This document shows, one piece after another, positions 1 through 5,262 of a stretch of DNA of 6,590 nt. How positions within the stretch are numbered: the stretch's first letter is position 1; each line of letters begins with the position of its first letter. The translations under genes were made by a program, and so were the position numbers. The DNA comes from Alphaproteobacteria bacterium. Lineage in GTDB: Bacteria; Pseudomonadota; Alphaproteobacteria; JAGOMX01. The stretch spans positions 1-6,590 of the forward strand of contig JACVCA010000071.1 of assembly GCA_016742295.1 (NCBI GenBank). The letters run 5' to 3'. The notes beneath the pieces are model-generated. The model worked only from the letters and a program-made list of their open reading frames with translations, did no database searches and was not told the DNA's origin.

Positions 1-31
1 AATATGTCCTTCCATTATACCGCAATCAGGG
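1..31. repeat. Left arm of a 31-base perfect inverted repeat
   Basis: Bases 1-31 are the exact reverse complement of 920-950. Base 32 is the first mismatch; similarity then continues imperfectly to about base 60. Both arms code for the same peptide (YVLPLYRNQG) in the two opposed acyltransferase-like genes. The arm begins at the window edge and may extend further left. Confidence 0.95.
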
Positions 32-332
32 AGGCTTCTTAGCTATTTTAAAAGGGAGAACATATTTATGCTTTCAAAATAATATAACACATATCTTTGC
101 TAGAATGACCCAGGAATTATTCAATAAATATAAAGAATACGGATTATATTATAACCAAGTTAGCTTCCCATTTAATCCTCCGGGTTATGAAATGTCTGTA
201 GTTACCTTCACCAAAATACAATCTTTGCTAAATAGGCTTCATGACTTTGATAATGATATATGGAACTTTGTAACTCAAAGTGGAAAGTGGTACCCATATC
301 AAAAAGGAAATAAGGAAGTAGAGATATTTTAA
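1..332 (+). CDS. LuxI/FeeM-like N-acyltransferase paralogue, 3' part only
   Basis: The reading frame is open from base 3, so the gene starts outside the window; 109 C-terminal residues are visible, ending in TAA at 330-332. The first 19 visible residues (from YVLPLYRNQGG) are identical to residues 183-201 of the complete paralogue at 658-1494, and roughly half of the next 38 residues also match. The shared segment lies just after the E-x-S-R motif of the paralogue, so the catalytic half of this copy is outside the window. The C-terminus differs and is longer, ending in a charged tail (KGNKEVEIF). The family assignment comes entirely from the paralogue: a GNAT-fold acyltransferase related to N-acyl amino acid synthases (FeeM) and acyl-homoserine-lactone synthases (LuxI). 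An ATG at 105 exists but has no convincing ribosome binding site and would cut through the conserved region, so it is not taken as the start. Confidence 0.7.
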   Translation, partial: YVLPLYRNQGGFLAILKGRTYLCFQNNITHIFARMTQELFNKYKEYGLYYNQVSFPFNPPGYEMSVVTFTKIQSLLNRLHDFDNDIWNFVTQSGKWYPYQKGNKEVEIF

Positions 333-657
333 GCCTAGTTAGTTAATCATTAAGCCTGCCAAGCTTTGAGAACTATAGTATTCTCTACAAAGCTGATAGA
401 CTTGTATGATCTACTTCTCTCCCTGTCATAACTCGTGGATCTAAGAGTTCTTTAGATTTTCGTAGCAGGTGGATGAGAGGCTAGAGGCAAAGATGGTGTC
501 CCAAACCATCCTATTAGCTGTATAAAGAAATACCTTATAAGTCTGCATTATTTCCTGCTTTTAATTGGGGCGGTTTTAAGTTAAGGCGAAAAGGGTTAAA
601 ATTTGTATGTAAGTTAGAGCCTTCTTGAAAAAATTTTAAAGCATGGATAGTGAAAAT
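333..657. other. Gene-free gap between convergent paralogues, with stem-loops
   Basis: No gene longer than about 30 codons with a plausible start is visible in these 325 bases on either strand. The stretch holds two stem-loops of note: 362-394 (separate entry) and 439-457 (arms ATCTAA/TTAGAT, followed by TTTT). A weaker 6-base stem GATGGT/ACCATC lies at 492-510. The gap has more G+C around 420-510 than the flanking genes. It could hold transcription ends for the two convergent genes, a small RNA, or the decayed end of a mobile element; I recognise none of these specifically. Confidence 0.4.
362..394. terminator. Stem-loop between convergent genes, possible terminator
   Basis: Outer arms AGCTTTG (362-368) and CAAAGCT (388-394) pair perfectly. 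Inner arms AGAA (369-372) and TTCT (381-384) also pair, leaving a 3-base bulge. The stem begins 30 bases after the stop of the upstream + strand gene. No run of T follows it on either strand, so it is at best an atypical terminator and may be another RNA structure. Confidence 0.3.
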
Positions 658-1494
658 TTATAATAAACCCTTTGTATCCGTGACATACTTCCATATCTCA
701 GGCTGTGAGGCGCGTAGCTCGTTTAAAAACTGTTCGATTTCAGTAAAATAAACTTGACGTAAAGTGCCGCGATCATCAAATGGAACGCTAACAGGCTTAA
801 AATGCAACCCGTAAGCCTTATATCTTTCATTTAACGCTAATGAAATACGCATAAATATATGGGTTATCTCATGTTGCCTACACAGAGCCATTCGTCCTTT
901 TAATATTGCTAAAAAGCCGCCCTGATTGCGGTATAATGGAAGGACATATTGGCGTGAAAGTTCTGCGATATTTTCAACTGGGATGTGAGTATACGAAAAA
1001 TTCTTATAAAAATATTTAATGTCCTTCTGCGCAGGAAATGAATGATAGGGCCGTAGTTTTTGCCCGAGAATAGCACGACCTCCTCCTACTATTCGACCAT
1101 TTGCCTCAATTGCACAAAATTTAGAATAATTATCTAAATCATCAAATTCAATTTGATCTTTTAAATTGAATTGCGAATGATATTTTTTCTCATACAATTC
1201 ATGAGTCATAAGGTAACGTAACTTAGCAAGTTCTGCTTTTACATTGTCATTCTGGGATAAGTTGATTTTGAACTGTCTCGCACTCTGAAGTTTAATAATA
1301 GGCCTACCAAGTTCATTATTATTATGCGAAAGTGAATAATAATGCGCGCAAGAACGCATTATCATAGAACGTTTAAGAAGATGTGTGAAACCAATTGTCT
1401 CTTCAATACGTAAGGCTGGCGATGCTGAACTTATTGCTGATAAAAATAAAAAAGGAAGTCTTAAGCTAATGCATTTAAAATAAGAAATTAGCAT
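658..1494 (-). CDS. LuxI/FeeM-superfamily N-acyltransferase-like protein
   Basis: Predicted 278-residue GNAT-fold enzyme of the autoinducer-synthase/N-acyl amino acid synthase superfamily, whose members transfer an acyl chain from acyl carrier protein or acyl-CoA to an amino acid or SAM. Seen in the sequence: R93 in LRYLM; E116-x-D118-x2-D121 (EFDDLD); R140 in GGGR; and E178-x-S180-R181 (ELSR). These match in order and spacing the conserved E43/D45/D48, R70 and E101/S103/R104 of LuxI. The product and substrate cannot be read from the sequence. The first 80 residues precede the catalytic domain and include a hydrophobic stretch (about residues 9-27) that resembles a signal or membrane segment, unusual for these normally cytoplasmic enzymes. 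The chosen start has AAGGA 9 bases upstream; M44 and M46 are alternatives without a clear binding site. Stop is at 658-660. A second copy converges on it from the left, and an IS30 remnant lies 56 bases upstream on the same strand. Confidence 0.72.
   Translation of the reverse strand: MLISYFKCISLRLPFLFLSAISSASPALRIEETIGFTHLLKRSMIMRSCAHYYSLSHNNNELGRPIIKLQSARQFKINLSQNDNVKAELAKLRYLMTHELYEKKYHSQFNLKDQIEFDDLDNYSKFCAIEANGRIVGGGRAILGQKLRPYHSFPAQKDIKYFYKNFSYTHIPVENIAELSRQYVLPLYRNQGGFLAILKGRMALCRQHEITHIFMRISLALNERYKAYGLHFKPVSVPFDDRGTLRQVYFTEIEQFLNELRASQPEIWKYVTDTKGLL
920..950. repeat. Right arm of a 31-base perfect inverted repeat
   Basis: Exact reverse complement of bases 1-31, lying inside the complete acyltransferase-like gene just after its E-x-S-R motif. 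Protein similarity outside this block falls to about half, so perfect DNA identity here stands out. Confidence 0.95.
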
Positions 1495-1550
1495 TCTCTA
1501 ATCCTTAATATTTTTATTAATCTCCCAGAAACATGATTTTATCAAAATTA

Positions 1551-1984
1551 CTATCTTTTGCAATCTTTCTGTAGATAACGATATAACCTTAAAGAAGTTA
1601 CTTCAATCCTATAAATGAATGCGTGTATTGTTTCGCGACAGACATAGAAATTCTCATCATTAAGCCGTTTAAGATACTCTGATATTTGATCCGTGGACCA
1701 ATATTGCTGGATTTTATCTATGACGTACCCTTGAAGATCATGGCAATAAAGTAATTTCATAAGCCGTTGTCTTCGTTTTCGTGCCATATCACTTGGCTAG
1801 TACATGGAAGTAGCCTTGATAAACTGCTTCTTCATGATGGTGAGTGTTACGCTGCAATTCTCTATAAATTGTTGATCGGTGACGCCTCAGGTGACAAGCT
1901 ATCTCTTCTTTACTATGAACGGCTTCTAAAAGCTTATAGAGAGTACGACGCTCATTAAGGGTTAGGTGATGATATTTTTGGCAT
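1551..1984 (-). pseudogene. IS30-family transposase, N-terminal fragment with frameshifts
   Basis: The two reading frames together spell the N-terminal half of an IS30 transposase: YHHLTLNERRTLYKLL, then the helix-turn-helix with RRHRSTIYRELQRN, then a basic RKRRQR segment, WSTDQISEYLKRL and ETIHAFIYR. These match the family pattern of YxxLTxxER, STIxRELxRN, WSPEQIS and ETIY. The DDE integrase core that should follow is absent, so the product could not transpose. Two frame breaks are visible. Near 1788 the first frame ends in TGA and the next resumes in another frame. At the start, ATG at 1984-1982 has AGGAGA 9 bases upstream but is out of frame with YHHL because of a five-base A run (T run at 1975-1979 on +); four or seven bases would restore it. 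The first frame can also be read from a GTG at 2037, but that lies inside the terminal repeat. Confidence 0.85.
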
Positions 1985-2030
1985 AAGCGACTTTCTCCTG
2001 TGAGTTCTAATAGGGCACAATTGATCAAAA

Positions 2031-2054
2031 GTCGCACTTCATTTTAGAGTCCAC
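2031..2054. repeat. Probable terminal inverted repeat of the IS30 remnant
   Basis: Read on the - strand this begins GTGGACTCTAAAATGAAGTG and lies about 50 bases upstream of the inferred transposase start. It resembles, from memory, IS30-type ends of the form (TAGATTC-A/T run-GAAGTGCAAC). The partner end is missing, so it cannot be confirmed within the window. Confidence 0.45.
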
Positions 2055-2087
2055 TCATTTAAAAAATTTATTTAAATAATAGTTAAT

Positions 2088-2116
2088 TTGCTTTATATAG
2101 AAAGTAGCATTATCAT
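2088..2116 (+). promoter_or_regulatory. Candidate promoter for the cupin-HDO operon
   Basis: TTGCTT (2088-2093) and TATCAT (2111-2116) are separated by 17 bases and match the sigma-70 consensus at 3 of 6 and 5 of 6 positions. They lie 22 bases before the cupin ATG, giving a leader of about 15 bases that contains the AAGAAG binding site (2125-2130). In DNA this AT-rich, chance matches are common. Confidence 0.4.
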
Positions 2117-2137
2117 ATCTAAATAAGAAGAAATTTA

Positions 2138-2635
2138 ATGTTAAGAAACTCTTCTATCTTCTCTAGATTTCTGAGTAGTTTTCTTTTATTTTCAGTAACT
2201 TTTTCCCCTCTAGCAAAATGCATTTCTAAAATTAATTTAGAAGAGACAAGTAAAAATTCTATATCGCAAGTGCCACCCCCTCAGAATACGCCACACTCAA
2301 ATATGATTATTAAAATACCAACTTTCAAGAAATTGACTGAATCTATTCTAGAAACAGCTCGTATTAAAGTAAGAAGACTTAAAATTGAACCTGGAAAAGC
2401 AGTACCGTGGCATTATCATACTAAGTGCATTGATATAATATTCCCGATTGCGGGAAAAGCTATATTAAGAACTGAGAATGAAGAAATTAGTCTAATAAAT
2501 GACACGTTTTATATAATTGATATAAATAAAAAACATAGTATAAAGAATGTAGGTAATGAAGCATTTTTTTACTTATTATTTCAACCTGGATCTTATGATT
2601 TTATTCATTGCAATCCTCCTCTAACTGCTAATTAA
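2138..2635 (+). CDS. Small cupin protein with probable signal peptide
   Basis: 165 residues. Residues 1-27 form a Sec-type signal: basic n-region (R3, R10), hydrophobic core FLSSFLLFSVTF, then SPLAKC; the cysteine is not in a proper lipobox because Lys precedes it. A Pro/Ser/Asn-rich linker follows to about residue 55, then a single cupin domain (about 78-155). Cupin motif 1 is present with exact spacing: H92-x-H94-x4-D99-x6-G106, with Asp replacing the usual Glu. Motif 2 supplies H133 followed by N137. H92, H94 and H133 could bind a metal ion, with D99 a possible fourth ligand. The start is supported by AAGAAG 7 bases upstream; M56 has no such site. It is the first gene of a probable two-gene operon with the diiron oxidase 18 bases downstream. 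Cupins are functionally diverse, so enzyme or sensor are both possible. The export signal suggests periplasmic action. Confidence 0.75.
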   Translation: MLRNSSIFSRFLSSFLLFSVTFSPLAKCISKINLEETSKNSISQVPPPQNTPHSNMIIKIPTFKKLTESILETARIKVRRLKIEPGKAVPWHYHTKCIDIIFPIAGKAILRTENEEISLINDTFYIIDINKKHSIKNVGNEAFFYLLFQPGSYDFIHCNPPLTAN

Positions 2636-2653
2636 GTAGAAAGCCAAATTATT

Positions 2654-3679
2654 ATGATCATTAACAGCGAAAGAATAAACAACATACATAAAAAGAATTT
2701 GCGAGACTCTGTTGATTGGAAATTGATAAAAGCTATGCTTCAAGACATTTCTATTGGAGAAAATGCTGAACTAATTTTTGCAAATAGCAACCTTACATCT
2801 ATGTCTTTGTCTACTCTCTTATATCAACTCAATTTAATTGAATTAATGCCACCCGGTGAATCTAATTATGAAACCTATGAAAAAAATAAAATAGCTTGCT
2901 CCTTATTAAGAGTTTTTATAGAAAACTTTTTATTAAATGAAATTAAACATCTTCAACAGCCTAAAATTCCTTTCCCGCTGAATCTGCGTGATAAAAATTC
3001 TTTATATGAATTTCTGATGATGTATATTCAAAGCAGTTTAGATGATAGTTATGTCAATTGGTTTGAGCAATCGGCCACACTGAATGATGCTAAAAGCTTT
3101 GTTAGAGAATATGGAGCAGATCAGGTCTACTTTACTCAATATCTCTCCCAACTATCTATAATTGCTCCTGAGAAAGCAGCAATTGAGATCTATACAAATC
3201 TCTTTGATGAAACGGGCTTAGATATTTTTAATCGAGAAGAACGTAACTTTTCTTTATTTCATCCAGAAATATTTAGACGACTTCATAATTACTTCTCTCT
3301 AAATCCTGTCAATAGGTTTCATTGCAAAGAAATATTCAATCCAGAAACCTATTATTGTATCTGTATGATGTTATTAAGTATTCGCCTTGGCTATCTTCAA
3401 GGGGCAGGAGCTTTATTCTTACTTGAGAATTCTATTCCACAACAATTATCTAAAATAAGCAAAGGGTTCAAAAGGCTTAAGGTCCCTAAAGAAAAACGTC
3501 TTTTCTTTGATATGCATTGTGACCTTGATGAAGCTCATGCTCTCAATTGGTGGAACTATGCAATAAAAGACTACATAATGACTCCTCAAGATTTCTCTAA
3601 TTTAATACTAGGCATTAATATAGCAATTTCTGCTCGGAATAAATTATGGCTTGGATTGCAACACGCTCGTCGAACTTAA
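2654..3679 (+). CDS. Heme-oxygenase-like diiron oxidase (HDO) family protein
   Basis: 341 residues; helical HDO/iron-containing redox enzyme family, relatives of which (UndA, BesC, the SznF central domain) use a transient diiron centre and O2 for N-hydroxylation, desaturation or C-C cleavage. The clearest signature is in the C-terminal third: E258 in LLENSIP, 30 residues before H288, then H288-x3-D292-x2-H295 in FFDMHCDLDEAHALNW. As I recall the SznF ligands (E281, H311, D315, H318), both the 30-residue gap and the H-x3-D-x2-H spacing are the same. Earlier candidate ligands are E186 (LFDETG) and H203 (FHPEIF), with E152 (VREYG) a weaker possibility for the first helix. Residues 1-110 are an N-terminal extension without recognised motifs. 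No signal peptide is seen, so it should be cytoplasmic. The binding site is weak (AGAAAG, 10 bases upstream), consistent with translational coupling to the cupin gene. The substrate is unknown. Confidence 0.8.
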   Translation: MIINSERINNIHKKNLRDSVDWKLIKAMLQDISIGENAELIFANSNLTSMSLSTLLYQLNLIELMPPGESNYETYEKNKIACSLLRVFIENFLLNEIKHLQQPKIPFPLNLRDKNSLYEFLMMYIQSSLDDSYVNWFEQSATLNDAKSFVREYGADQVYFTQYLSQLSIIAPEKAAIEIYTNLFDETGLDIFNREERNFSLFHPEIFRRLHNYFSLNPVNRFHCKEIFNPETYYCICMMLLSIRLGYLQGAGALFLLENSIPQQLSKISKGFKRLKVPKEKRLFFDMHCDLDEAHALNWWNYAIKDYIMTPQDFSNLILGINIAISARNKLWLGLQHARRT

Positions 3680-3746
3680 AAACCTATGCCAAATGTTTCC
3701 AGGTGGATACTAAACCCTTTATAACTTTAGACTTGGGGGGATTATC

Positions 3747-4004
3747 CTATAAACTAGCGTTTAGTAAGATCAGTTTCACGCATTTTCCATCTGGAGCCTG
3801 CATTTTCAACTGTCGACAAATTGTCGACAGTTCAAGCCCATCCTCATTTTTAACACGAATTTTCATTTTAAACCAATAATCGCGGGCATTGACACTATCT
3901 GTTAATGCACCTACTACATCCACCATTGAAAACCACCATTCCTTATTATGAAAAGTGCGCCGAATTTTTTTATCTTTAAATACTATAAGAGTGTGGGGTT
4001 CCAT
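3747..4004 (-). pseudogene. BRO-N/prophage antirepressor fragment, truncated by frameshift
   Basis: 85 codons covering only the BRO-N domain of phage antirepressor-like proteins, which are normally about 250-300 residues. Recognisable family blocks are IVFKDKKIRRTFHNKEWWFS, VDVVGALTDS, RDYWFKMK, ELSTICRQLK and APDGK. After DGK the frame changes to CVKLILLN; reading one base over gives MRETD, the expected family continuation, so a single base was lost in the A run of GGAAAATGCG. The family sequence then stops completely a few codons later, so the rest is deleted. The start has a perfect AAGGAGG site. The gene lies 43 bases downstream of the integrase on the same strand, fitting a decayed prophage or integrative element. 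The fragment might still fold as a DNA-binding domain, but I treat it as broken. Confidence 0.85.
3808..3832. repeat. Perfect 25-base palindrome inside the BRO-N fragment
   Basis: Arms AACTGTCGACAA (3808-3819) and TTGTCGACAGTT (3821-3832) flank a single central base; each arm contains GTCGAC. It encodes the conserved peptide ELSTICRQL on the - strand, so part of it is forced by protein sequence, but the symmetry also depends on codon choice. Confidence 0.95.
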
Positions 4005-4009
4005 ATCGA

Positions 4010-4016
4010 CCTCCTT
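4010..4016 (-). promoter_or_regulatory. Strong Shine-Dalgarno site of the BRO-N gene
   Basis: AAGGAGG on the - strand, 5 bases before the ATG at 4004-4002. It is the strongest ribosome binding site in the window and fixes the start of the BRO-N fragment, implying the gene was well translated before it decayed. Confidence 0.8.
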
Positions 4017-4047
4017 GCCTCTATCATTACACTAAGTTCAAATTATT

Positions 4048-4629
4048 TTAAATTAATTGTACAACTTTGCGCTTGGCTTCACTGTCACCTTCGATATAGC
4101 TCTGGGTCATCTGCAGTGAGGTATGGCCTGCAAGCTGTTGCACATCTCTTAAGGATCCTCCTACTTCGATAATTCTTCTTGCAGCATTAGTCACAAACGT
4201 TCTTCGACCTGAATGACTTGAACAACCTTCTAAGCGCAAGGCCTTAAATACTCCTTTAAACCAATGAGAAATATTACAAGGTAGCATCTTAGGGCCCCGC
4301 TCACTGGTAATAATATACTGGTCAGAGGTAGGAGAAAGAGATTGATATAGATCAATGAGAGCTTGCTTTAACTGCAAGTTTAAAGGAATGATACGCCCAG
4401 ACTTTCCTTTTGAAGAGGTATCAGGTAAACGTAAAACCTCACCTATCTCACCAGAAGCATCTGTGACCATAGACCAGGTCAGACAGGAGATTTCTTTAGC
4501 ACGTAATCCTGCTTTTACAGAAAGGAGAAACATCACTTCATTTCTTAATGGGTACCTCCCTCCCCTAACATGACTCAAGACCTGTCCAATTTCACGTTGA
4601 GATAAAATTTTTGCTTGTTTACCGGCCAT
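4048..4629 (-). CDS. Short tyrosine recombinase/site-specific integrase
   Basis: 193 residues, essentially only the catalytic domain of a tyrosine recombinase; the N-terminal core-binding domain found in 300-400 residue phage integrases and Xer proteins is absent. All catalytic positions are visible: R43 (AGLRAKEI), K74 (SSKGKSGR, the beta-hairpin lysine), H139-x2-R142 (SHSGRRT), H169 (LAGHTS) and the nucleophile Y178 (TQSYIEG). The H-to-Y gap of 9 residues equals that of XerD. Such enzymes cut and rejoin DNA through a phosphotyrosine intermediate, so it looks intact and may be active. The start (ATG 4629) has only a weak GAG upstream and could be wrong, with the true frame perhaps once longer. 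The BRO-N fragment follows 43 bases downstream on the same strand. It may have integrated the local element; no attachment-site pair or adjacent tRNA is seen. FimB-like inversion is an alternative role. Confidence 0.88.
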   Translation of the reverse strand: MAGKQAKILSQREIGQVLSHVRGGRYPLRNEVMFLLSVKAGLRAKEISCLTWSMVTDASGEIGEVLRLPDTSSKGKSGRIIPLNLQLKQALIDLYQSLSPTSDQYIITSERGPKMLPCNISHWFKGVFKALRLEGCSSHSGRRTFVTNAARRIIEVGGSLRDVQQLAGHTSLQMTQSYIEGDSEAKRKVVQLI

Positions 4630-4719
4630 AGAAAAAATCTCACATTATAAATTAACATATAGAGTATTATTGTGGAGTCAGAATAAGCTGTCAAGCCCTC
4701 TCCTTCTACACCCCGCATA

Positions 4720-4740
4720 TTTATTGAATTCAACAATAAA
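4720..4740. repeat. 7-base inverted repeat upstream of the integrase
   Basis: TTTATTG (4720-4726) and CAATAAA (4734-4740) flank a 7-base loop, about 90 bases upstream of the integrase start. The layout, two short arms around a 7-base centre, is that of a tyrosine-recombinase core site, but in DNA this AT-rich it may be chance. Confidence 0.35.
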
Positions 4741-4988
4741 GTGTTCCTTGTTGTTAGGTTAGAATTGGATAAGCAGAATGTACATAAATTATATCCAAGT
4801 GGAAAGTATGTAAGTTACAATTTTTAATTTGTTGTGTTTATATTTTTGAAACAAAGTGTATTAAAGGCTTTTTTAAAAAAATATTTTTCAAGCTTTTTTT
4901 ATTAATTAAATAAAATTAATAAACAAATACGATTTTATTATTAAAAAATTTCTAATATTAAATAAGTTGAAATTTTGTATAACGTATG

Positions 4989-5003
4989 ATATGTAATTCA
5001 TAT
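4989..5003. promoter_or_regulatory. Candidate operator palindrome before the antitoxin gene
   Basis: ATATG (4989-4993) and CATAT (4999-5003) flank TAATT, 28 bases before the antitoxin ATG and downstream of a TTGAAA (4969-4974) that could be a -35 box. Phd/YefM antitoxins repress their own promoters by binding short palindromes, so this is a reasonable but unproven target. Confidence 0.25.
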
Positions 5004-5031
5004 TAAATTTCCTGTTTGTAAGGTATAAGCA

Positions 5032-5262
5032 ATGATTCGTGAAATCTCAGCAATGGAAGCGCGTAAGAATTTTGGAGATCTCCTCAATGAGGTTAGATAT
5101 CTGCGTGATAATATCATTATCAAAAAAGCAGGTAAGCCCATTGCTGTGCTAATTGATATGGCTCTTTTTGAAAAGATCAGTCAGTTCCGTCCACAATGTG
5201 AATCATTAGCGTCTGAATGTGAATCTTTACCTAAAGAATTACAGGAAGCCGAAAAACAATAG
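5032..5262 (+). CDS. Phd/YefM-family antitoxin, no partner toxin visible
   Basis: 76 residues. The N-terminal part matches the Phd/YefM DNA-binding fold: MIREISAMEARKNFGDLL, then NIIIKKAGKPIAVLIDMALFEKI (the family pattern is seaR-nf--ll--v, then viI-r-gkpvAvlv). The C-terminal tail, which in this family wraps around and neutralises the toxin, is short, polar and carries a heptad-spaced duplication, CESL at 56-59 and 63-66. The ribosome binding site is AAGG 9 bases upstream. Antitoxin genes usually overlap or abut a RelE/ParE/YoeB or PIN toxin gene, but the following 373 bases hold no such frame, so this is an orphan, a degraded module, or an antitoxin acting on a toxin elsewhere. It is divergent from the integrase across the AT-rich spacer, which suits cargo on the same mobile element. 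Confidence 0.85.
   Translation: MIREISAMEARKNFGDLLNEVRYLRDNIIIKKAGKPIAVLIDMALFEKISQFRPQCESLASECESLPKELQEAEKQ

Larger units (their letters stand above)
1551..2054 (-). mobile_element. IS30-family insertion sequence remnant, 3' end lost
   Basis: The remnant holds one probable end (2031-2054) and the 5' half of the transposase gene, reading leftwards. No matching end is found in 1495-1551, where the element gives way to the region upstream of the acyltransferase-like gene. The exact left limit is not determined. It looks like an old, deleted copy fixed between two genes. Confidence 0.7.
4630..5031. other. AT-rich divergent intergenic region between integrase and antitoxin
   Basis: 402 bases with no credible gene. 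By my count 4861-4980 has 13 G or C in 120 bases (about 11%), with long A and T runs and a short AAAAATATTTTT palindrome at 4877-4888. On the integrase side a TATAAT hexamer is read on the - strand at 4649-4644, 14 bases before the integrase ATG, without a good -35 box. Other small inverted repeats are TGTAA-G-TTACA at 4809-4819 and those listed separately. The position next to an integrase makes it a possible site for recombinase binding, but this is not shown. Confidence 0.5.

Noticed and set aside
420..520. Possible short coding remnants on the - strand (about 30 codons in two frames)
   Set aside because: Too short, no start signal and no family resemblance; chance open frames of this size are expected.
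1767..1958. Open + strand frame of 63 codons across the IS30 remnant
   Set aside because: It is antisense to clear IS30 transposase sequence and resembles no protein family.
3680..3746. 20-codon open stretch on the - strand after the BRO-N stop, possibly its displaced C-terminus
   Set aside because: The encoded peptide does not match the known continuation of BRO-N proteins, so it is not joined to the pseudogene.
3646..3879. Open + strand frame of 77 codons overlapping the HDO stop and the BRO-N fragment
   Set aside because: It overlaps two better supported genes and has no ribosome binding site or family match.
3948..4172. Open + strand frame opposite the BRO-N start and integrase end
   Set aside because: Antisense shadow of recognised - strand coding sequence.
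4355..4573. Open + strand frame inside the integrase gene
   Set aside because: Antisense shadow; the - strand has all tyrosine recombinase catalytic residues.
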